The notes: generated from the sequence alone by a model not told the origin. Positions 34,930 through 44,687 are shown, counted from the stretch's first letter. The stretch is DNA of 64,000 nt from an uncultured Clostridia bacterium (GCA_946186375.1 CAMHMZ010000002.1:1-64000); one strand, 5' to 3'. Numbers and translations: made by a program.

Positions 34930-36236
34930 ATCTTTACTCTCTTCATCTTGCACACAAAGAAGCCGTCTGTTCCGTCGATCTGAGGCCAGAAGGTATAGCT
35001 GCCCCTATCCGATCTGCGGCCGTCTACAGTAAAGTCGACCGGTTCAAACGCCGGGTGCGTGGACAGAAACGCGGCGGCCTGCTCCTCGTTTTCCTCGCGC
35101 AGCACGGTACAGGTGCTGTACAGGAGCGTCCCGCCGGGCCTGACATAGGCCGCGGCCCGGTCGAGGATACTGCGCTGCAGCTCGACGAGCGAGGCGACGT
35201 CTTCTTCGCTCCTGAAGCGGATCTCCGGCCTCTTGCGGATGACACCGATCCCCGAACAGGGCAGATCGGCGATCACGAGGTCGAAGCGATCGTGATAAGA
35301 GGCCTCATCCACGCCGGCATCCTTGCACACGGCCTTGATGCAGCTTAGCCCAAGCCTCTCTGCGCCGGCACGAAGGCGCCTGATTTTTGCCTCATACAGA
35401 TCCTGCGCCAGGATCTGTCCGCGATTTTTCATTCGGATGGCGGCGGCAAAGCTCTTCCCGCCGGGCGCAGCGCACAGATCCAGCACCCGCGCGCCGGGCG
35501 ACGGCGCGGCAAGCTCGATCGCCATGCAGGCCGCGCGGTCCTGCACATAGAAGAGGCCCTCTTCATAGCCGGGAAGCTCGGTCACCCTCCCGCCCGGCAG
35601 ACTCACGCAGGCAGCGGGAAATGACGGTCTCGTATAGGAAAGCCCCGCGCGCTCCAGAGCGCGCAGATAATCCTCCACGCGGCAGCGGCAGGTATTGATC
35701 TGGATCTCCAGCGGCGCCTCGCCGTTATTGGCGGATAAAAAAGCTTCCGCAAAGGCAAAGCCCCGCTGCGCGACGAGCTTATGCACAAGCCAAAGCGGAT
35801 GGCTGGTCTTCGTGCTCAGCCAGGCTTCCGAGCCGCTCTCCGGGATCTCCGGGAGCGTGTCCTTTTCCGCCGAGATGCGTCGCAAGACAGCATTGACGAG
35901 CCCGGAGGCCCTCGCAAGCTTCGCGCTGCGGCAAAGAGAAACGCTCTCGCTCACAGCGGCCCTGTCCGGCACGCGGTCGAGAAAGAGGATCTGATAGATC
36001 CCCAGGCGGAGGATGTCCCGCACCTTCGGCTCAAGCTTTGAACCGGTATAGGAGCCGATATAAAAATCCAGCAGCAGACAATTTTGCAGGACGCCGAGGC
36101 TGAGCTGAGAGGCCAGCGCCGCTTCGCGCCGGTCCAGCCCCTTTTCACGGATAACGGCGTCGATCGTGCTGGCTGCCCAGGCTTTGTCCCGGCGGCAGCG
36201 CTCCAGCACGGCCAGCGCGGCCTCACGCCCGGTCAT
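34926..36236 (-). CDS. rsmB: 16S rRNA (cytosine967-C5)-methyltransferase
   Basis: RsmB methylates C967 of 16S rRNA. The 436-residue protein has an N-terminal NusB-like RNA-binding domain (about 1-140) and a Rossmann methyltransferase with DLCAAPGGKSFAAAI for SAM, DLPCSGIGVIRK and YSTCTVLREENE, each with a catalytic Cys. It is coupled by 4-bp overlaps to fmt before and rlmN after. The end is VCKMKRVKI. Confidence 0.94.
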   Translation of the reverse strand: MTGREAALAVLERCRRDKAWAASTIDAVIREKGLDRREAALASQLSLGVLQNCLLLDFYIGSYTGSKLEPKVRDILRLGIYQILFLDRVPDRAAVSESVSLCRSAKLARASGLVNAVLRRISAEKDTLPEIPESGSEAWLSTKTSHPLWLVHKLVAQRGFAFAEAFLSANNGEAPLEIQINTCRCRVEDYLRALERAGLSYTRPSFPAACVSLPGGRVTELPGYEEGLFYVQDRAACMAIELAAPSPGARVLDLCAAPGGKSFAAAIRMKNRGQILAQDLYEAKIRRLRAGAERLGLSCIKAVCKDAGVDEASYHDRFDLVIADLPCSGIGVIRKRPEIRFRSEEDVASLVELQRSILDRAAAYVRPGGTLLYSTCTVLREENEEQAAAFLSTHPAFEPVDFTVDGRRSDRGSYTFWPQIDGTDGFFVCKMKRVKI

Positions 36237-37162
36237 GCCTGCTCCTCCGGATTGATCGGGTGGCCGCGCAGATAATCGGCTGCCGCCATGCGTTTTTTGC
36301 CGGGCGCCTGCAGCTCGGTAATGAGGAGTGTAGCGCCTTCCCCGCAGACGACCTCGATGCCCTCTTTCCCGGCGCCTACGATCGTTCCGGGCTTGTGTTT
36401 GCTGAGATGCTCCGTAAGCTCTGCGTCAAACACGCGGACGGTCTCTCCCTGCAGCTCCATGGTCGCCACCGGCCAGGGCTGCAGCCCGTAGATCCATTTG
36501 CGGATCTGGCGCGGGCTTTTGCTCCAGTCGATCGGAGAGAGAGATTTGTCCAGCATGGAAACATAACTGGCTTCGGAACCGTTCTGCGGTACACGGGGCG
36601 CCTCTCCCCTCTCGATCGCGCGAAGTGATTTGACGAGAAGCTCGGCGCCGAGCACCTTCAGTCGGTCGAAAAGCTCTCCGGAGGTCTCCTTCTCGCCGAT
36701 CTCCGTCTCCTCGGTATAAATCACATCGCCCGTATCCATATCGTGAGCCAGATACATGGTCGAAACGCCAGTCTTTTCATCTCCATTGAGCACCGCCCAT
36801 TGGATCGGCGCTGCCCCGCGGTATTTGGGCAGCAGCGAGGCGTGCACGTTCACCGCGCCGAGCGGCGGAAGGGCCAGGATCTCGTCCGGAAGGAGCTTGC
36901 CGTAGGCGACAACGACGAAAAGATCGGCCTTAAGCTCAGCGAGCTGCCGGCAGACGGCCTCATCGCGGAGCGTTTCCGGCTGAAAGACAGGCAGTCCCGC
37001 TTCTGCCGCAAGTGCCTTGACAGGCGACGGCGTCAGCGTCATGCCGCGCCCACGGGGCTTGTCCGGCTGTGTATAGACGCCGACGATATCGAATTTCTCC
37101 TCTATCAGTTTTTTAAGCGACGCCTCGGCAAAATCCGGCGTGCCCATAAAAACGATCTTCAT
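36233..37162 (-). CDS. fmt: Methionyl-tRNA formyltransferase
   Basis: Fmt formylates initiator Met-tRNA with 10-formyl-tetrahydrofolate. The 309-residue protein begins MKIVFMGTPDFA and has NVHASLLPKYRGAAPIQWAVLNG with the catalytic Asn-His, and HDMDTGDV. The C-terminal OB-like domain follows from about residue 210. The start at 37162 follows GGAG; longer in-frame extensions overlap def and are not supported. It lies 22 nt after def, the standard def-fmt pair. Confidence 0.96.
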   Translation of the reverse strand: MKIVFMGTPDFAEASLKKLIEEKFDIVGVYTQPDKPRGRGMTLTPSPVKALAAEAGLPVFQPETLRDEAVCRQLAELKADLFVVVAYGKLLPDEILALPPLGAVNVHASLLPKYRGAAPIQWAVLNGDEKTGVSTMYLAHDMDTGDVIYTEETEIGEKETSGELFDRLKVLGAELLVKSLRAIERGEAPRVPQNGSEASYVSMLDKSLSPIDWSKSPRQIRKWIYGLQPWPVATMELQGETVRVFDAELTEHLSKHKPGTIVGAGKEGIEVVCGEGATLLITELQAPGKKRMAAADYLRGHPINPEEQA

Positions 37163-37184
37163 GTGCGCGTTTCGCTCCAAAAAA

Positions 37185-37682
37185 TCAGAATTCTCCGCTT
37201 TCCAGTTCCTCCTGCGTGAGCATGCGCTCGCACAGAGAGGTAAAAACGATCCCTTCAAGGTGGTCGATCTCATGGCAGAAGCAGCGTGCCGTGAGGCCCT
37301 CGCCCTCCACCTCGAACCAGTTGCCGTCGCGATCCTGTGCGCGTACACGCACGTGCTCGGGCCTTGTGACCACGCCGTATTCCCCCGGCACGCTCAGGCA
37401 GCCCTCAGCGCCGCGCTGCTCGCCGTCGCGCTCGATGATCTCGGGGTTTACAAGCTCGATCATGTATTCCTCTTCGCCCTCGGGGACGTTGGTTTCAATA
37501 ACGATGACCGCGCGGCGCAGAACGCCGACCTGCGGTGCGGCCAGCCCAACGCCCGCCTCGCGGCTCAGCGTCTCGCGCATATCGTCGAGAAGCTGATGGA
37601 GTCTTGCGTTGAACTGCGTGACGGGGCGGCTCTTTTTATAAAGCGTCGGATCTTCTTTGGTCAATATATTGCGTACAGCCAT
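37185..37682 (-). CDS. def: Peptide deformylase
   Basis: The enzyme removes the formyl group from nascent proteins. The 165-residue protein has the three motifs: GVGLAAPQVG, EGCLSVPG with the metal-ligand Cys, and CHEIDHLEG with the His ligands and catalytic Glu. The third motif has Ile where HEFDHL is more common. It stands between priA and fmt. Confidence 0.96.
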   Translation of the reverse strand: MAVRNILTKEDPTLYKKSRPVTQFNARLHQLLDDMRETLSREAGVGLAAPQVGVLRRAVIVIETNVPEGEEEYMIELVNPEIIERDGEQRGAEGCLSVPGEYGVVTRPEHVRVRAQDRDGNWFEVEGEGLTARCFCHEIDHLEGIVFTSLCERMLTQEELESGEF

Positions 37683-37712
37683 GATTTCTCTCTCCTGTAT
37701 TGCCTTCTCATT

Positions 37713-39962
37713 TCAGTCGGACGGATCGTTGTCCGCAAAGACGGATACACCCTTGTAGCGCTTGTCCTGACTGCAGGTCATGATGGTCTGCGCCAGGATC
37801 CTGCGGACGGTCCTGCTGTCCTGCGTCGTTACGGTGACGCGGTACCGGAAGCGGTTGTTCACCTTGACGACTGACAGAGGCGCCGGCCCCAGCAGCGTTG
37901 TACCGGGGACGTCTTTCACTGAGGTTCTGATCAGATCGCGCAGCTCACGCATGCAGTGAAAGACCTGTTCTTCATTCTGCCCGGATCCGGTCAAGGCAAA
38001 CATGGTGCACAGCGGCGGGGCGTTCTGCAGCCGCCGCAGCTCCAGCTCCGAGCGGTAAAAGCTCTCGTAATCCTGCGCCGCCGCCTGCCGGATGGTCTGG
38101 TTTTCGGGCGTATAGGTCTGGATGACGGCACGCCCCGGCTTGCTGCCGCGGCCGCTGCGCCCCACGACCTGAGTGATGAGGGAGAAGGTGCGCTCCCCCG
38201 CCCGATAATCACTGGCATAAAGGCTCTGATCGGCGTCAAGCACGCCGACGAGCGTCACATTGTCAAAATTGAGGCCCTTGGTCACCATCTGTGTGCCGAC
38301 CATAATGGGGATGTTTTCCTCACGGAAGCGCTCAAAAAGAGGCTCATGAGATCCGACGGGGGAAACACTGTCGGTGTCCATACGCAGGATCTCGATGTCC
38401 GGGAAGATCTCATGGAGTTCCTCCTCCACGCGCTGCGTGCCCGTGCCGAGATATCTGAGCTCACCGCCGCAATCCGGGCAGACCTCGTCGATCCTCCGAC
38501 TGTGTCCGCAGTAATGACAGCGCAGCCGTCGGTTGACACTGTGGTAGGTCAGCGATACGCTGCAGTTCGGGCACTTGTAGGTGAAGCCGCAGTCGACGCA
38601 GCTGATGAGTTTGTTGGCGCCGCGGCGATTGATGAAGAGGATGCTCTGCTCACCCTGCGCGATGTTTTTCTGCAGCTCGGAGCGCAGCGCCTCGCTGATA
38701 TCTCCGTTGTTGCCGTGGCGAAGCTCGCGTTTCATGTCGACGATCTTCACCTCCGGCAGCGCATGGTCGTTGTAGCGCTCCTGCAGGGTGAAGAAAGCAT
38801 AACGCCCGGTGTCGGCCAGATAACGACTCTCGATATCCGGGGTGGCCGAGCCGAGGAGAAGCAGCGTGCCCGCCTGCGCACAGAGATATTTTGCCACGTC
38901 ACGGGCGTGATATCGCGGAGAATTCTCCGACTTGTAGCTCTCCTCCTGCTCCTCATCGATGATGATGAGACCGAGCTCCTTCACAGGCGCGAAGACGGCG
39001 CTGCGCGTCCCGATGACAACGCGGGCTTTCCCGGCGCGGATGCGCTTCCACTCGTCGTAGCGCTCTCCGGTTGAGAGGCTGGAATGCAGCACGGCGATCT
39101 CATCCCCGAAATGGGACGAAAAGGTGTGGAGCATCTGCGGGGTGAGCGCGATCTCGGGAACGAGGAGGATGCATGACTTTCCCCGCTGCAGCTGCTGATG
39201 GATCAGATGGATATAGACGCTGGTTTTCCCGCTTCCGGTAACACCGAAGAGGAGCGCGCAGCCCGCTTTGCCGGAGAGCGCAAGCTCGCTCAATCCGCCG
39301 AAAGCCGCCTCCTGTTCCCTGTTGAGGACCGGCAGCGGCTGCACTTCCCCGTCAAAGACCTCGGGTCTGCGGTAAACTTCTCTTTCATAGAGCTCGACCA
39401 GCTCCTGGGTCTGCAGGGCCTTGAAGGATTGGCGCGAAGCGCCTGTATGGGTCAGCAGGTCGCGCAGCGGCAGCGCTTCAAAGCTGCACAGAAGCTCCAA
39501 AAGCGCCGACTGCTGCGGCGAGCGCCGCCGCTTGTTTTCGGCAATGACGGCCGCGTCCTCGCTCGGTACGGAAAGCCGTGCCATGAGCACCGTCTTGTCC
39601 TTCGCGCGCTGTCGTCCCTTTTCGTCGAGCCAGACGCCGGCGGGCAGGATCGCCTTCACAGCCTCATAGACCGTGCAGAAAAAGCGCTCCCGCATAAAAA
39701 GCGCAAGGCGGAGCTGCGACTCTGTCAAAACCGGCTCCCGGTCGCAGACTTCAAGCAGGGGCTTGAGCTTTTGATGCTCGCTGCGATCCGAAACGGAGAG
39801 GACGATCCCCTCCGCACGCCGGTTGCCGCGCGAAAAAGGCACGCTGACCCGAACGCCGGGCCGAACCTGTTCCCGGAGTTCCTCGGGCACAAGGTAGTCG
39901 TAAGGCTTGTCGATCCAATACGTTGCCGCGGATACCGCGATCTTTGCGATTGTCTGTGACAA
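37713..39962 (-). CDS. priA: Primosomal protein N' (replication restart helicase)
   Basis: PriA reloads the replisome at stalled forks. The 749-residue protein has an N-terminal DNA-binding domain, Walker A FGVTGSGKTSVYI, DEEQ in IIIDEEQEESY, and the zinc-binding insert with paired Cys (CVDCGFTYKCPNC, CHYCGHS, CPDCGG). The start appears to be TTG at 39962, with GAGGTGG about 9 nt upstream, because no ATG or GTG fits before conserved sequence. coaBC, which usually precedes priA in Firmicutes, is missing here. Confidence 0.95.
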   Translation of the reverse strand: MSQTIAKIAVSAATYWIDKPYDYLVPEELREQVRPGVRVSVPFSRGNRRAEGIVLSVSDRSEHQKLKPLLEVCDREPVLTESQLRLALFMRERFFCTVYEAVKAILPAGVWLDEKGRQRAKDKTVLMARLSVPSEDAAVIAENKRRRSPQQSALLELLCSFEALPLRDLLTHTGASRQSFKALQTQELVELYEREVYRRPEVFDGEVQPLPVLNREQEAAFGGLSELALSGKAGCALLFGVTGSGKTSVYIHLIHQQLQRGKSCILLVPEIALTPQMLHTFSSHFGDEIAVLHSSLSTGERYDEWKRIRAGKARVVIGTRSAVFAPVKELGLIIIDEEQEESYKSENSPRYHARDVAKYLCAQAGTLLLLGSATPDIESRYLADTGRYAFFTLQERYNDHALPEVKIVDMKRELRHGNNGDISEALRSELQKNIAQGEQSILFINRRGANKLISCVDCGFTYKCPNCSVSLTYHSVNRRLRCHYCGHSRRIDEVCPDCGGELRYLGTGTQRVEEELHEIFPDIEILRMDTDSVSPVGSHEPLFERFREENIPIMVGTQMVTKGLNFDNVTLVGVLDADQSLYASDYRAGERTFSLITQVVGRSGRGSKPGRAVIQTYTPENQTIRQAAAQDYESFYRSELELRRLQNAPPLCTMFALTGSGQNEEQVFHCMRELRDLIRTSVKDVPGTTLLGPAPLSVVKVNNRFRYRVTVTTQDSRTVRRILAQTIMTCSQDKRYKGVSVFADNDPSD

Positions 39963-39996
39963 TTCCTCACCACCTCAGCTTCCCGGACGGGTTCTT

Positions 39997-40185
39997 TTAT
40001 TTGATCGTCAGCTTGCCGGTATAGACTTCGTCGATCGCCGAGGAGACCGGCTTTCTCTCCAGGGGAATCTGCTTCTCTTCCGCGTCGGCAGAGATCGCAC
40101 GCGCTCTGCGGGCGACGAGGTTGACAAGCTGGTAACGGCTGCCGATCTTCTCCACGAGGTCGGCCATGGGAGGATAAAGCATCAT
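39997..40185 (-). CDS. rpoZ: RNA polymerase omega subunit
   Basis: The 62-residue protein has the omega core YPPMADLVEKIGSRYQLVNL and ARRARAISADAEE, with KPVSSAIDEVYTGKL at the end. Omega helps assemble RNA polymerase. Start ATG 40185 follows GGAG at 8 nt; the frame extends further but without a site. It lies after gmk as in most Firmicutes. Confidence 0.92.
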   Translation of the reverse strand: MMLYPPMADLVEKIGSRYQLVNLVARRARAISADAEEKQIPLERKPVSSAIDEVYTGKLTIK

Positions 40186-40247
40186 AAGAATTACTCCATT
40201 CCGCCGCACATGGCGGCATTGTAATGACTGATAATATGAATAGGCGC

Positions 40248-40847
40248 TCAGCGCCGGTTCAACAGATAACTGCGGTCGGCAAAGCGGCAGTGCTCCGCGT
40301 CAAGAATCGCGGAAAACTCCTTTGCGGCCTTTTCAAGCTCATCGTTGACAATAAGATAGTCGTAAAAGTCCGCTTCCCCGTATTCCTGCCTGGCGCGTTC
40401 AAGCCTGGCGTCGATGACCTCTTCGCTGTCAGTTCCGCGGTTGAGAAGCCTTCTGCGCAGCTCCTCCAGCGAGGGCGGGATGATAAAGATCCGGACTGCG
40501 CCCGGAAAACGCTCGCTGACCTGCCGCGCCCCCTGGACCTCGATGTCCAGGATGACGTTCATACCCTCGGCGAGACGAGTTTCCACAAACTTCCTCGGCG
40601 TGCCGTAAGAATGCTTGACATAGACGGCGTGCTCGAGCAGCTCATCATTGGCCACCATCTCATCGAACCGGGTCTGGTCGATGAAGAAGTATTCACGGCC
40701 GTCTATTTCACCCGGTCTCGGATCACGTGTCGTGACAGAGGTAGAAAAGCAGAGATCCGAACGTGTCTCCATCGCCTTGAATACGACCGAGCTCTTTCCC
40801 GCGCCGGATGGACCGGAGATCACAATGAGTTTTCCTGCGTCAGTCAT
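40248..40847 (-). CDS. gmk: Guanylate kinase
   Basis: The enzyme makes GDP from GMP and ATP. The 199-residue protein has the P-loop [11 protein letters not shown], the GMP-binding [16 protein letters not shown] and the lid [14 protein letters not shown]. Its start overlaps the remA stop by 8 nt, so they are coupled. Length is standard. Confidence 0.96.
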   Translation of the reverse strand: MTDAGKLIVISGPSGAGKSSVVFKAMETRSDLCFSTSVTTRDPRPGEIDGREYFFIDQTRFDEMVANDELLEHAVYVKHSYGTPRKFVETRLAEGMNVILDIEVQGARQVSERFPGAVRIFIIPPSLEELRRRLLNRGTDSEEVIDARLERARQEYGEADFYDYLIVNDELEKAAKEFSAILDAEHCRFADRSYLLNRR

Positions 40848-41103
40848 GCCTGTCCGCCTCCTGTTCTTCCTTCTCCGCGAAGCGGGCCGCCAAATTCTCC
40901 GGCGGCAGAGCGGAGAGGATGATGTTGCCGCTGTCCATGATGAGCACAGACCGCGTACTGCGTCCGAAGGACGCGTCGATCAGCAGCCCCTTCTCACGCA
41001 CATCCTGGATCATGCGCTTGATGGGCGCGGAGTCCGGGCTGATCACAGAGATCACCCGTTCGGCAGCGACCAGGTTTCCAAATCCGATGTTGATAAGCTT
41101 CAT
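40840..41103 (-). CDS. remA: RemA-like extracellular matrix regulator (DUF370)
   Basis: RemA is a DNA-binding activator of biofilm and osmoprotection genes in B. subtilis. The 87-residue protein has the DUF370 core [44 protein letters not shown] and [14 protein letters not shown]. It sits between yicC and gmk in the standard order. Whether it controls a matrix operon here is unknown. Confidence 0.92.
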   Translation of the reverse strand: MKLINIGFGNLVAAERVISVISPDSAPIKRMIQDVREKGLLIDASFGRSTRSVLIMDSGNIILSALPPENLAARFAEKEEQEADRHD

Positions 41104-41112
41104 CTTCGCCTC

Positions 41113-41991
41113 TCACTCGATGTTCTGGATCTGTTCACGGATCTTCTCGATCTCTGATTTTAAATCAACCACAATATGAGCAATGTCGGAATTCTGACAT
41201 TTGGAACCGATCGTATTGGCCTCGCGATTGAATTCCTGGATCAGAAAATCGATCTTGCGGCCGATCGGCGAACTGCCGTCGAGCATCGTTTTTAGCTGTG
41301 CGATGTGGCTGCGCAGGCGGACCGTCTCCTCGTCCACGGCGATGTGATCGGCAAAAATCGCGGCCTCCGTCAGGATTCGGCTCTCGTCGATCCCGGCGGT
41401 GTTCAGCACCTCCGCCATGCGCTGCTCCAGCCGCGCGCGGTAGGCAGCGACGGTCTTCGGCGTTTCTGTCTCCACAATGGAGACCAGTCTCTCGATCTCG
41501 CCGACACGCTGAAGCACATCTTCTCTGAGCTTGCCGCCCTCGCGCAGGCGCATCTGGTCGAAATCGGCCAGCGCCTGCTCCGTTATGCTGCGGACACCCT
41601 CTGTGATCGCTTCAGCATCGAGTTCTTTTTTCTCCACGGACAGCACGTCCGGAAAGCGGCTCGCGCCAAGCGCGGTGAGGTCATTTTCAAGCTCATACTT
41701 GTCCGCGATCAGCTGAAGGGCCTCGATATAGCCCCGCAGCAGCGGCTCGTTGACCTTGACGCAGACGTCGCTGGAGCCTGCAGCGTCTACGCTGATAAAG
41801 ACGTCCACTTTTCCTCGGCTGATATGGAACTGTACCGCGGATTTGACGGTGTCCTCAAGAAACAGAAAGCTTCTGGGCAGACGCACAGAGGTGTCAAGAA
41901 AGCGATTGTTCACACTTTTGAGCTCGACGGTGACCTCCAGATCTCCCACCTGACCCGAGGCCCGTCCGTAGCCGGTCATACTTTTGATCAT
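41113..41991 (-). CDS. yicC: YicC family endoribonuclease
   Basis: The 292-residue protein starts MIKSMTGYGRA, the family signature, and has VELKSVNNRFLD and, near the C-terminus, GRKIDFLIQEFNREANTIGSK. YicC-type proteins have been shown to be endoribonucleases in E. coli and B. subtilis (YloC). The start has GGGAG upstream. It lies between the rseC-like gene and remA. Confidence 0.93.
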   Translation of the reverse strand: MIKSMTGYGRASGQVGDLEVTVELKSVNNRFLDTSVRLPRSFLFLEDTVKSAVQFHISRGKVDVFISVDAAGSSDVCVKVNEPLLRGYIEALQLIADKYELENDLTALGASRFPDVLSVEKKELDAEAITEGVRSITEQALADFDQMRLREGGKLREDVLQRVGEIERLVSIVETETPKTVAAYRARLEQRMAEVLNTAGIDESRILTEAAIFADHIAVDEETVRLRSHIAQLKTMLDGSSPIGRKIDFLIQEFNREANTIGSKCQNSDIAHIVVDLKSEIEKIREQIQNIE

Positions 41992-42018
41992 GTTGATTCT
42001 CCCTGAAAGTAAGATGGA

Positions 42019-42426
42019 TCAAATCCTGGAAACGATGGTAAAGCTGATCTCCTGCTCTCTGCCCTTTCTTCGGTGCACCAGGACCAGAAGCACAGCGCCG
42101 AGAACAAGTCCTGCGAAGCTGCATAGGACCGCGACAGCCTCAGACAAACCAAGGAGGCTTGCCGCCGCGAAGCCCAGCAGCATGAGCAGCAGCGGCACGA
42201 TATAGACAAGCATCGCCGCCCCGTAAATGCGGGAAGAGCGGCTTTCGATCAAGACGCGCTGCCCGGGCCGCGCGTCGATCTCATTCTTCGCGCTGGTACG
42301 CAGCTCACTTTGAAAGATACAGCTCTCACAGCTGCCGCAGTTGCCGCCGCAGGCGGTCGAACGCGTGACCGCGACCTCCGCCATGCCGCCGGGAAGGAGC
42401 TTGGTAACGACCGCTTCCTGCGTCAT
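42019..42426 (-). CDS. RseC/MucC-like membrane protein (SoxR-reducing system)
   Basis: The 135-residue protein has an N-terminal Cys cluster CGGNCGSCESC, a beta-rich segment ending RPGQRVLIESRSS, and two membrane helices (about 68-115). RseC relatives bind a cluster through these Cys and act with Rnf-type complexes to keep SoxR reduced, or modulate sigma factors. No rnf genes are in the window. Its ATG follows the cdaR stop directly (TAGATG). Confidence 0.85.
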   Translation of the reverse strand: MTQEAVVTKLLPGGMAEVAVTRSTACGGNCGSCESCIFQSELRTSAKNEIDARPGQRVLIESRSSRIYGAAMLVYIVPLLLMLLGFAAASLLGLSEAVAVLCSFAGLVLGAVLLVLVHRRKGREQEISFTIVSRI

Positions 42427-43698
42427 CTATCCCTCCGCCTCCTCTTTCTTCAGCTCGACGGAGAGTGTATAGTCTCCAATGGCTCCGACCTCGGTAAAGC
42501 CGTCGACATAGATCTTCACGTCCACCATATAGACGCCGACAGAGTTTTTATAGTCGAGCATATCCGCAACGACCGTAATGTTCTCACTGCCGATCTTGTC
42601 GAGGACGTCAGCCGGGCCGCGCAGGACGATCTCCAGATTTTCGGACAGGATTTCGCCGACGTAGCCCTCTGTCACATTGATGCAGGTGAGATTCTGCTCG
42701 CGCACCGTATAGCTCTTCGTCGTCAATCCGACGATCTCGACCGTGACCTTGGCCTCGGTGATCCCCGTCATGTTGATGGTGTCGTCATCCAGCGGGATCG
42801 CATAGGTATCGGTAAAGGAGGTGACAAAGTCTGCCAGATCGATCGTTGCCAGCACGATCCGGTTCTTGCGCGCAAGAACGGAGGAGTCTCCCGCAAGGGT
42901 GATCTTGTCATAGGGCTCGATCGTGACCTTGGCATTGGCCGCTGTCGCACCGGCGCCGTCGATAAGTTCGACCGTAAGCGGGATGTCCTTGACGATCAGG
43001 ATCGGCAGCGTGGCCGTCACCACTTCATCGGAGAAGGTGATCCCCTCGATGGAGCGCTCCTTGCCGTCCTTATCCATTAGGGTATATCCGGTCTCCACCG
43101 AATAGGTCTGAGAAACATCATCCGCACCGAAGCTCACCCAGGCGTATTCGATGTCCTTGATATAGGCCTCCGGCCCGCTGATCGTGATGGTGCTCGGTTC
43201 GAACTGCGGCGTTTCAGCCGTATAGCCCTCGGCCAGAGAACCGTCAAAGCTGCCGCGCACCTGAATCGTGCGGCTGACGAGACTTGAGACCATGAAATTG
43301 ACCGTTTCGGGGGTTTTTGAGGTGACCTGCAGGGAACTGACGTCACTCCCATCGGGGAAGACGATCGTATAGGACTGCGAAGTGTAGGCCGCCTGCGTGA
43401 GTCTGCTGACGTCGACCTGGGCCGTAAGATCTGAGGGACTGAGCGAGCTGACGATCCGGCGCGGACCGACGACCTCGACCGTCACCGTGCTGAAATCGAG
43501 ACCGGTGATCACCATATTGCGGGACTGGCGCAGATTATCCTCTCCGACGAATTCGACCCGGACGGGATAGAAGGTACGCTTGAATTCGTCGGCGTTCTGA
43601 TTGGTCACATAGACCCACATGGCCAGCGCGACGAGCAGCGCGATGATCCCCCAGAAGATCCTGCTGTCAAACAGCTTTTTCAGAGCATTATTCTTCAT
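42427..43698 (-). CDS. cdaR: CdaR, YbbR-domain regulator of CdaA
   Basis: CdaR is an extracytoplasmic partner that modulates the diadenylate cyclase CdaA. The 423-residue protein has one N-terminal membrane segment (FWGIIALLVALAMWVYVTNQ, about 14-33) followed by about four YbbR repeats (such as VEFVGEDNL, VRGSFDGSLAEGY, TVELIDGAGATAANAKV). It overlaps the end of cdaA by 11 nt. glmM, which normally follows cdaR, is missing; an rseC-like gene takes its place. Confidence 0.93.
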   Translation of the reverse strand: MKNNALKKLFDSRIFWGIIALLVALAMWVYVTNQNADEFKRTFYPVRVEFVGEDNLRQSRNMVITGLDFSTVTVEVVGPRRIVSSLSPSDLTAQVDVSRLTQAAYTSQSYTIVFPDGSDVSSLQVTSKTPETVNFMVSSLVSRTIQVRGSFDGSLAEGYTAETPQFEPSTITISGPEAYIKDIEYAWVSFGADDVSQTYSVETGYTLMDKDGKERSIEGITFSDEVVTATLPILIVKDIPLTVELIDGAGATAANAKVTIEPYDKITLAGDSSVLARKNRIVLATIDLADFVTSFTDTYAIPLDDDTINMTGITEAKVTVEIVGLTTKSYTVREQNLTCINVTEGYVGEILSENLEIVLRGPADVLDKIGSENITVVADMLDYKNSVGVYMVDVKIYVDGFTEVGAIGDYTLSVELKKEEAEG

Positions 43699-44548
43699 TC
43701 TTTTTCACCTTGAAGAGTTTTCTCAGATTATACATCAGTCCGCGCTTGGCCGTCTCATTCTCGTCCATGATGAGCTCGCCGCGCAGCACCTTCTCCAGTG
43801 TTGCCGGCGTCATATGCCGCTTGAGCATGCCCTCGACCGCCACGGAAATCGCGCCGGTCTCCTCCGAGACGATCACGACCACTGCGTCAGACTGTTCGCT
43901 CAGGCCGATGCCGGCCCTGTGCCGCATGCCGAGATCCTTGCTGAGGTTCGTGCTGTGCGTAAGCGGAAGCACGCAGCCGGCGGCCGCAAGGCGGCTGTCA
44001 CGGATGATCAGAGCGCCGTCATGCAGCGGTGCCTTGTTGAAGAAGACGTTCTTGATGAGCTCAGCCGTAACATCGGCATTGATGATCGTACCGGTACTCA
44101 TGATATCGTTGAGCGACACCTTGCGCTCAAAAATAATAAGTGCGCCGGTCCTGGAAGAGGACATGTCCTTGCAGGCGAGAACCGTCTGGGCGATGGAGGT
44201 CTCCATCTCCGTGCCGACAGTCCCCTTCCCCTTGGAAAAGCCGCTGCCCATGCGCTCCAGAACTCTGCGCAGCTCCGGTTGGAACAGGATGACCAGAGCG
44301 ATGAGGCCGAGCTCCATCGCCTTGCGGAGCAGGAAGCTGAGCATGTTCAGCTCAAAAATCTCCGCCAGGCCGAGGACGGCCAGCAGCAGCAGGATCCCGC
44401 GTGCCAGATTGTAGGAATTTGTCTTGCGGACAAACCAGATCGCCTTGTAGATGAGATAGGCCACGATCAGAATATCGATCACGTCTGCCGCGCCGATCGT
44501 GGAGATCACGTTGCCGGTATGCGCAAATGCGTTTTTTATCCATTCCAT
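43688..44548 (-). CDS. cdaA: Diadenylate cyclase CdaA
   Basis: CdaA makes c-di-AMP from two ATP at the membrane; c-di-AMP controls potassium, osmolyte and cell-wall balance. The 286-residue protein has three N-terminal membrane helices and the DAC domain with HDGALIIRDSRL and the GMRHRAGIGLSE motif, both needed for catalysis. It is the first gene of the long operon and has a near-consensus promoter. The start follows GAGGG. Confidence 0.96.
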   Translation of the reverse strand: MEWIKNAFAHTGNVISTIGAADVIDILIVAYLIYKAIWFVRKTNSYNLARGILLLLAVLGLAEIFELNMLSFLLRKAMELGLIALVILFQPELRRVLERMGSGFSKGKGTVGTEMETSIAQTVLACKDMSSSRTGALIIFERKVSLNDIMSTGTIINADVTAELIKNVFFNKAPLHDGALIIRDSRLAAAGCVLPLTHSTNLSKDLGMRHRAGIGLSEQSDAVVVIVSEETGAISVAVEGMLKRHMTPATLEKVLRGELIMDENETAKRGLMYNLRKLFKVKKNEE

Positions 44549-44612
44549 AAGCTAACCCTCAACCAATGAGCCGTTGCCACTTTTGTACACAGCAAACCTA
44601 TTGTATCACTGT

Positions 44613-44641
44613 ATTATATAGCATAATGGAAAAATTGGCAA
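44613..44641 (-). promoter_or_regulatory. Sigma-A promoter of the cdaA operon
   Basis: On the minus strand TTGCCA (44641-44636), a 17-nt spacer and TATAAT (44618-44613) precede cdaA, with a leader of about 60 nt. It is the only strong promoter I found upstream of this 15-gene string. Confidence 0.82.
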
Positions 44642-44687
44642 TTGATTTTTCCTTAAAGATTGTAAAGATTTTGAGTTGCTTCATCCT

